64,000 nucleotides of DNA, from assembly GCA_033725935.1 (NCBI GenBank), contig MU867093.1, positions 124,001 to 188,000 of the forward strand, in the 5' to 3' direction. Both the position numbers and the translations under genes were made by a program. Below the pieces are notes generated by a model. That model saw only the letters and a list, made by a program, of their open reading frames with translations. It searched no databases and was not told where the DNA came from. Positions 59,249 to 64,000 of the stretch are shown here, piece after piece. The stretch comes from Cladorrhinum sp. PSN259 (taxonomy: Eukaryota; Ascomycota; Sordariomycetes; Sordariales; Podosporaceae). The first letter of the stretch is position 1. The number at the start of each line of letters is the position of its first letter.

Positions 59249-61086
59249 TGCCAGGAGGCGGCGAGCAATCTCGACAGAACAGTCCTGAACCTTCGCGTTC
59301 TTCCTCCAGCATTTCTGAATCCTCGAACGATTTTGGCAGGTCAAGACATGACATCGCTACGCTTACCAACTGTATGCCTACATTTTCTCACCACAAGCCT
59401 GCAGTATCTCACCGCATATCTACATCTTCTTACCGTAAACCCAACTCTGTGGCCGGCGAGCCTCCTCGGTTTCTTGCCAAGGTTAGCGAGTACAACAACG
59501 AGAATATTCCCCCGCAGAGAAACGACGAAGCAGGTCTACCCGTCCAGCCACATCGGCCCGGGATGCCCAAGTCCAAAACTTTTAATGTCTTTTCCAGTAT
59601 CACCCAATCCTTCTCCAACAGCCGCAACGTCAGCACATCTACTAGACACAGATCCCAGACCCCGGCGCCTGATCCTCCTCCTCACAAACCATCACCGCCA
59701 GTCAAGAGGGAGTCTCTCGAACCTCTCTTAGCAGAGAGCCGCAGCTATAGACAACCTACCTCGGAGCCTAGGGCATCTCATGCACCGCTACCCGACAATC
59801 TGCGCCTTGTCAGAACCGCCATGCCCCCGGAGTACTGGGCAGGGAGATTTATATCCCTGCATGACAAATTTCACAATGAACTCTTGATGTCCCAGAATCT
59901 TGATGTCATTTTAGAGGTTCATTCTGCCCGATTCTTACTCCAGGGCAACGGAGCATTTTCCAGCACCGCTGCTGCTCAGAACAACCCTTCTGCCTCTGCA
60001 TATTCTGTTAGGCGTATTGCCGCACCAACGTTTATGAGCAGTGGGCTTAATCCTTCTCAGGAGAAGCGAAGCACAAACCAATCACAAAGCCGAATACCCC
60101 AATCCGCTACGAGCGGCGCCATCCTGCAGACGACGCCTCATTGTAGTTCGAGAGCCAGCCCGAGGACGTATACCCCTTACACTCACAGTAATAATCCTCG
60201 TTCTCGGCCGCCTTCATATGATCAAGGGAACATTAAAGTCTCTTCACGGCCACCTTCTACTTATGATCACGGGAATACAACATTGCCGATAATGTTGACT
60301 TCTGAACAGGATGTGCCCCCGGAAGTGCCGAAACATCGGTACTTTGGTGGAAATTATTCGAGGCCTGCTACGGATACGAGAGCCGCTAGGAAGGCATTGG
60401 CGAACAATCTTGAAGACGATGAGGCGAGATGCAAGAGGGTGTTTGTTCATTTGGAGGCTTTCTGCGTGACTGAGGAGGCTAGGGAGTCGTTGAAGAGGTG
60501 GCAGGCTGTGTATGCGAGGAAGACGAGGATGAGTGCACTCCTACCTGTTGGGGAGAGGATGGTTGATGTTGGGGTTTCTGGCCGGTTCATTGGCCATGCC
60601 CACACTACTGATATGGGAGGAGTGATCTATGAGGGCGAGGTCCGAGGGGGGTATGCGGGCGGTATTAATACTCATTCTCAGGTGATGAATCAGAATCAAG
60701 GGAAAGCACCTCATGGATTGAATGGTGCGAGAGGGATTGTGAGGAAATTGAGGAAGACTTTGGCTGTGGGGTCGTCGTCGTCGTCGACGTCGGTGGTTTA
60801 TCATCATCAGAATGATCCTGCGAGTACGTCGACGATTACGAGTAACGGGAGTGGTGTCGGGGATTGTGTGGTGGGACCCCCGCCTGTGTTGCCGGATTTT
60901 TTGGGGGTTGGTGGTGGGAGGATTCGGGAGGAGCAGCGAGGGGAGTTGAGACATTTTGAAGAGGTTAGTGAAGGTAATGACACGGATGGAGGAGGAGGAG
61001 GGGTTAGTATGATGAAGAAGAGAGGAGTAACGTTGGGTTTGGTGGGCGTTGGTAGGAGGAAGGGGTTGAGTATTTTGTCGGGGTAG
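59248..61086 (+). CDS. Ser/Pro-rich conserved fungal protein
   Basis: The frame gives 612 residues from the ATG at 59248; an in-frame ATG at 59149 (MDPPPRRSGWAPSQ) would overlap the upstream gene. The first 260 residues are low-complexity Ser, Pro and Arg sequence, including MPKSKTFNVFSSITQSF, a motif I associate with fungal hypothetical proteins. A conserved-looking region begins at MPPEYWAGRFISLHDKFHNE. Another is NNLEDDEARCKRVFVHLEAF with ESLKRWQAVYARK. The C-terminal 200 residues are Gly/Ser-rich. No domain is recognised. The start is uncertain because of the TGATG contact with the upstream frame. Confidence 0.65.
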   Translation: MPGGGEQSRQNSPEPSRSSSSISESSNDFGRSRHDIATLTNCMPTFSHHKPAVSHRISTSSYRKPNSVAGEPPRFLAKVSEYNNENIPPQRNDEAGLPVQPHRPGMPKSKTFNVFSSITQSFSNSRNVSTSTRHRSQTPAPDPPPHKPSPPVKRESLEPLLAESRSYRQPTSEPRASHAPLPDNLRLVRTAMPPEYWAGRFISLHDKFHNELLMSQNLDVILEVHSARFLLQGNGAFSSTAAAQNNPSASAYSVRRIAAPTFMSSGLNPSQEKRSTNQSQSRIPQSATSGAILQTTPHCSSRASPRTYTPYTHSNNPRSRPPSYDQGNIKVSSRPPSTYDHGNTTLPIMLTSEQDVPPEVPKHRYFGGNYSRPATDTRAARKALANNLEDDEARCKRVFVHLEAFCVTEEARESLKRWQAVYARKTRMSALLPVGERMVDVGVSGRFIGHAHTTDMGGVIYEGEVRGGYAGGINTHSQVMNQNQGKAPHGLNGARGIVRKLRKTLAVGSSSSSTSVVYHHQNDPASTSTITSNGSGVGDCVVGPPPVLPDFLGVGGGRIREEQRGELRHFEEVSEGNDTDGGGGGVSMMKKRGVTLGLVGVGRRKGLSILSG

Positions 61087-62351
61087 GTGGTGAGCTTTTT
61101 GTTAAGGTGTGTGATGAGTTGGTATGGGTTATGGGTGGTGGCGGACTGGAAGAATTTATGGGATGGGAATATCAATAGGGGTTTTAAAGGGGAGAAAAGT
61201 GTTGGGGACGGAAAAAAGGAACAATAGTGTTTATCAACGGAGAACAAAATGGGGTTGGAGGGTATGAATCATTTATTTCGTTGGTTCAGGGGAGTATGGC
61301 ATGATATGGCATAGATATGAATGGACAGTACACTCCCTCTATTCGTTCGTTGGCATGAGACTTTTAGGCAAAATTCATACTTATCACCTAAACTTTGGCC
61401 TGTAAGTTGAAAGGTTATACTGGTTGCCAATAAAGGACTTCCACTGCAGACCATATCATACAACAACAAAGTCATGTTAGAATCAGGTGGTCACTGCGAG
61501 TGTCGTCACGCTCAGAGAGAAAAGTATCTCACAGAAAACAATTTTTTTTAATTTGTTTTTGCCCTGGATTTTTAATTATTGGTTGGGTTATTTGGCTGAA
61601 GAGCAGGGCATGTAATTTTAAAAAAGGTATATTATCTCTACAGTTGCTTCAATTCTAAGAAATATATATCCCACAGACGACGACGACGACGACCACCACC
61701 ACCACCACCACCACCACCACTAGGAGGTCATATAACCCTCACCGGGCTCTCTATCCGGAATAACGAATTTCAGAACAGTATACATGTACGCTAATCCTTT
61801 ATCTTAGTCCGATACTAACAGTCCGGTTTTTATGATGGATGACTTTGTGGAATATCACTGACTGTTGCAGTTTGGGTTTGGGCGATGGTGTGAAATATGT
61901 CAAAGTGGACGGGAAGCTTTGTATGAACGCTTAATAGTGTCTTCTTCTTCTTCTTTTCTTTTTTTTTTTCTGAGAAAAGTGTTGTGATAAAAACCTTTTT
62001 TCTCATAAAAATGTTGTGATGATATTATTTGTGGTTGCACCTTTCTTGCCCCTGTCAATACAAAGTGATGGAATGGAGTTGGTGAAGGTTGGAGACACGG
62101 TTGAGTCAACCGACGACGGAATTACTCGGGTAGTAATTGCCGGGCGAGTTCGACCAGGATGTTGTCGACGTCACAGTGGTGGGGGGTTTTTCCATTGGAT
62201 CTCACTGTGGAGCAGGGAGTTTTTACGGGCCCCAGGGAAGGAGTTCACTTTGGTTTCACTCGGTTGGTTGGTTGATTGTTGCCGAAGTGGCCGGCATCTC
62301 CCCTTTTGTGTCATCCAAACTACAATATCGACCAAACAACCGTCAGTCAAA
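61087..62351. other. Intergenic
   Basis: No gene is seen. It contains a GAC/CAC microsatellite and, near the right end, the leader of the thioesterase gene. Confidence 0.6.
61676..61720. repeat. Compound microsatellite (GAC)6(CAC)9
   Basis: Six GAC units run directly into nine CAC units, without interruption, outside any gene. Confidence 0.95.
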
Positions 62352-63180
62352 ATGTCCAAGAAGCTGCCGCCAGCGAGATTTGTGAAATCGGTAAGAACAG
62401 TAACAAAATTTGCGAAAAATTGGGTTATGAGCTGATTGAGGGGAGAAAAAAGGTGTTGAAGTCGTTCCTGGTTGAGTCGGGGTTGGAGCCGAGGTAGGTA
62501 GCTAAATTGCGCATTGTCATCAATCAAGGGTTGTTTTTGTCTGATATTAACCCTTATTCAGATTGTTTGGACCACATATGCGCATCACAAATGCCACCCA
62601 GGGCAAGGTCGAGTTTGAGCTTGACATTACCAAAGATCACACGGTATGTATAATTGACCCCCTGAGTTCCCCTTTACCGAAAAAATATGCCAGCTGATCA
62701 TCATATGCTTCACAGAACCGGTTAAAGATCATCCATGGCGGAACCATCGCAAGCATGGTTGACCTGGGTGGTTCGCTGGCTGTAGCTTCCATGGGGCTGT
62801 ACGCCACCGGTGTGTCAACCGACCTAAACGTTACATACCTTAGTGGTGGTGGCAAGGTTGGCGACACCATCAAGGCCACTGCGACGTGTGACAAGAGTGA
62901 GTTTTCAAGATATATCCAATCTCTGCCATCAAGACTGACACGGGATAAAAAAACAGTTGGGAGGACATTGGCTTATACAACTGTCACTTTCACAAACGCC
63001 AAGGGGGAGCTTGCTGCCAGAGGTAGCCATACAAAGTCAGTATCCTCTCAGTAGTTCTCGGTGTACAATCTGAACCTGTCACTAATATGTTGCCAATGCA
63101 GATACGTTGCCCTTGCCTGGGGGGGCAGCCCATCCTTTACCCCCCCTGAAGGAGCCGAGATCGCCGATGAAGTGGACTGA
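62352..63180 (+). CDS. Hotdog-fold acyl-CoA thioesterase, ACOT13/PaaI-like
   Basis: The enzyme should hydrolyse acyl-CoA thioesters; fungal relatives are probably mitochondrial or cytosolic. It has 166 residues in six exons: 62352-62390, 62453-62493, 62562-62643, 62716-62896, 62957-63035 and 63102-63180. The N-terminus is MSKKLPPARFVKSVLKSFLV. The conserved core RLKIIHGGTIASMVDLGGSL holds the Gly-Gly turn and the Asp that corresponds to the catalytic acid of ACOT13. STDLNVTYLSGGGKVGDTIK and GSHTKYVALAW complete the fold. All six exons sum to 501 nt. The first intron (62 nt) is needed to reach an ATG; the open frame that runs through it has no ATG. The fifth donor is the less common GTCAGT. 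Confidence 0.92.
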
Positions 63181-64000
63181 TTACCTATGCTCAGTATATT
63201 CTTAGAATCGAAGCAGTTTATTTTAGTTTAGAAAGACTCTCTTTTCTATGTTTCTCCGCTAATCAAATCCTGCACCCACCTTGCACACCAGGACCGCACG
63301 AGAATATCCCGGGGTAGGAGCAAGACCTTGGGGATGCGCATAGGTGTCCACAACTGAAGTCTAACTCTCGCGTCAGTTAGTTGTTTTATTTCTGAAGCAG
63401 TGATAGAGACGGGAAGATTTCCTAAGTCTCGAGCTCTCAGCAAAGTAAGACCCACGACCATATTTTTAGCGTCCTAAATAGGCTCGTTGACATGCTTGTC
63501 CTTTTTGAACCCCTCACCGAGGATATAACGCATGGAGCAGTCGCTTGAACAGCAGGGGCTAACTTGGAGCGAACCCGTTTGCTCGTGAAATTCCTCGGTT
63601 GTACCGTTCAGTCAATGCTTCTGGTTTTCGGCCAACTGCTTATTCCGTTTAGATATTGTCTGCTGTAAGCGCTTAAGATATTCAGAGCTAGAGCGCCGCC
63701 AATATTAGTTCAAATGACGTGAGACTTTTGCTCAACGGCTTTCGTCATATGAAAGGTAAGGTCCGAGAGTGGCTGAAAGTGGAGTAGATAGTGGTTAGAT
63801 TGTCTAATGATTTGTCTACTGGCTTCTTATCCCTAGATGTCATAAAGCGACAGCTTTATATATGTAGCAACCCTCAAGCCGACGGCGCGTTGATTTGTAA
63901 AATACGCCGTCTTCTATAACCTGAAACGTTCTCGAGGATGATGGAGCCTGTCTCAGCCCAAGATTGCGGCCTACAAATTCTCTTCCCTCTCAATCTCCTC
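63181..64000. other. Right-edge region without a gene
   Basis: No gene is seen after the thioesterase stop. Short open frames have no recognisable feature; a gene starting beyond the edge is possible. Confidence 0.5.

Overview
This is a window of nuclear DNA from a filamentous ascomycete, most likely a sordariomycete related to Neurospora, Podospora or Chaetomium. The signs are protein-coding genes with one to six short introns (mostly 50-100 nt, GT..AG, with CTGAC/CTAAC-like branch points), intergenic spaces of 0.3-5 kb full of pyrimidine tracts and microsatellites, and proteins of fungal type: a Zn2Cys6 regulator, an alpha-aminoadipate-pathway homocitrate synthase, a Dal5/Tna1-like permease and a DUF8035 protein. 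I found no rRNA, tRNA, CRISPR or transposon. One assembly gap (99 N) lies inside an intron at 33833-33931.

Layout: 1-5006 has no recognisable gene. 5007-17672 holds three minus-strand genes: an Rgt1-like Zn2Cys6 regulator, a 1315-residue coiled-coil protein and an unrecognised acidic protein. 18889-32888 holds seven plus-strand genes: a Mam3/CNNM-type membrane protein, two-domain glyoxalase I, long-form D-3-phosphoglycerate dehydrogenase, a zinc alcohol dehydrogenase of the Adh6/Adh7 type, a disordered cell-cycle-like protein, and a Roadblock/LAMTOR2-like protein (six named here plus none broken; the stretch is compact and all intact). 33266-36429 holds a minus-strand pseudokinase and an F-box protein. 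36430-39662 is a 3.2 kb gene-free stretch. 39663-63180 holds an MFS permease (+), a seven-helix membrane protein with a glutamine-rich tail (-), a copper amine oxidase (+), a DUF8035 protein (-), homocitrate synthase (-) head to head with a TANGO2/NRDE protein (+), two genes that touch at a TGATG junction (+), and a six-exon hotdog thioesterase (+).

The genes look like ordinary housekeeping and regulatory genes, not one pathway. Loose themes are aldehyde handling (glyoxalase I, Adh6/7-like dehydrogenase, amine oxidase), amino-acid synthesis (serine, lysine) and nutrient signalling (Rgt1-like factor, LAMTOR2-like protein). I did not find a convincing new biological system. The most informative observations are about gene structure: an in-frame 54-nt GC-AG intron, an 8-nt micro-exon, a permease whose true start lies upstream of an intron that contains decoy ATGs, a two-gene stop/start overlap, and a pseudokinase whose intron carries a long ATAAA repeat and the gap. 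Exon coordinates were worked out by hand from splice signals and reading frame; every multi-exon model given sums to a whole number of codons. Correction for clarity: the 18889-32888 block contains six genes.
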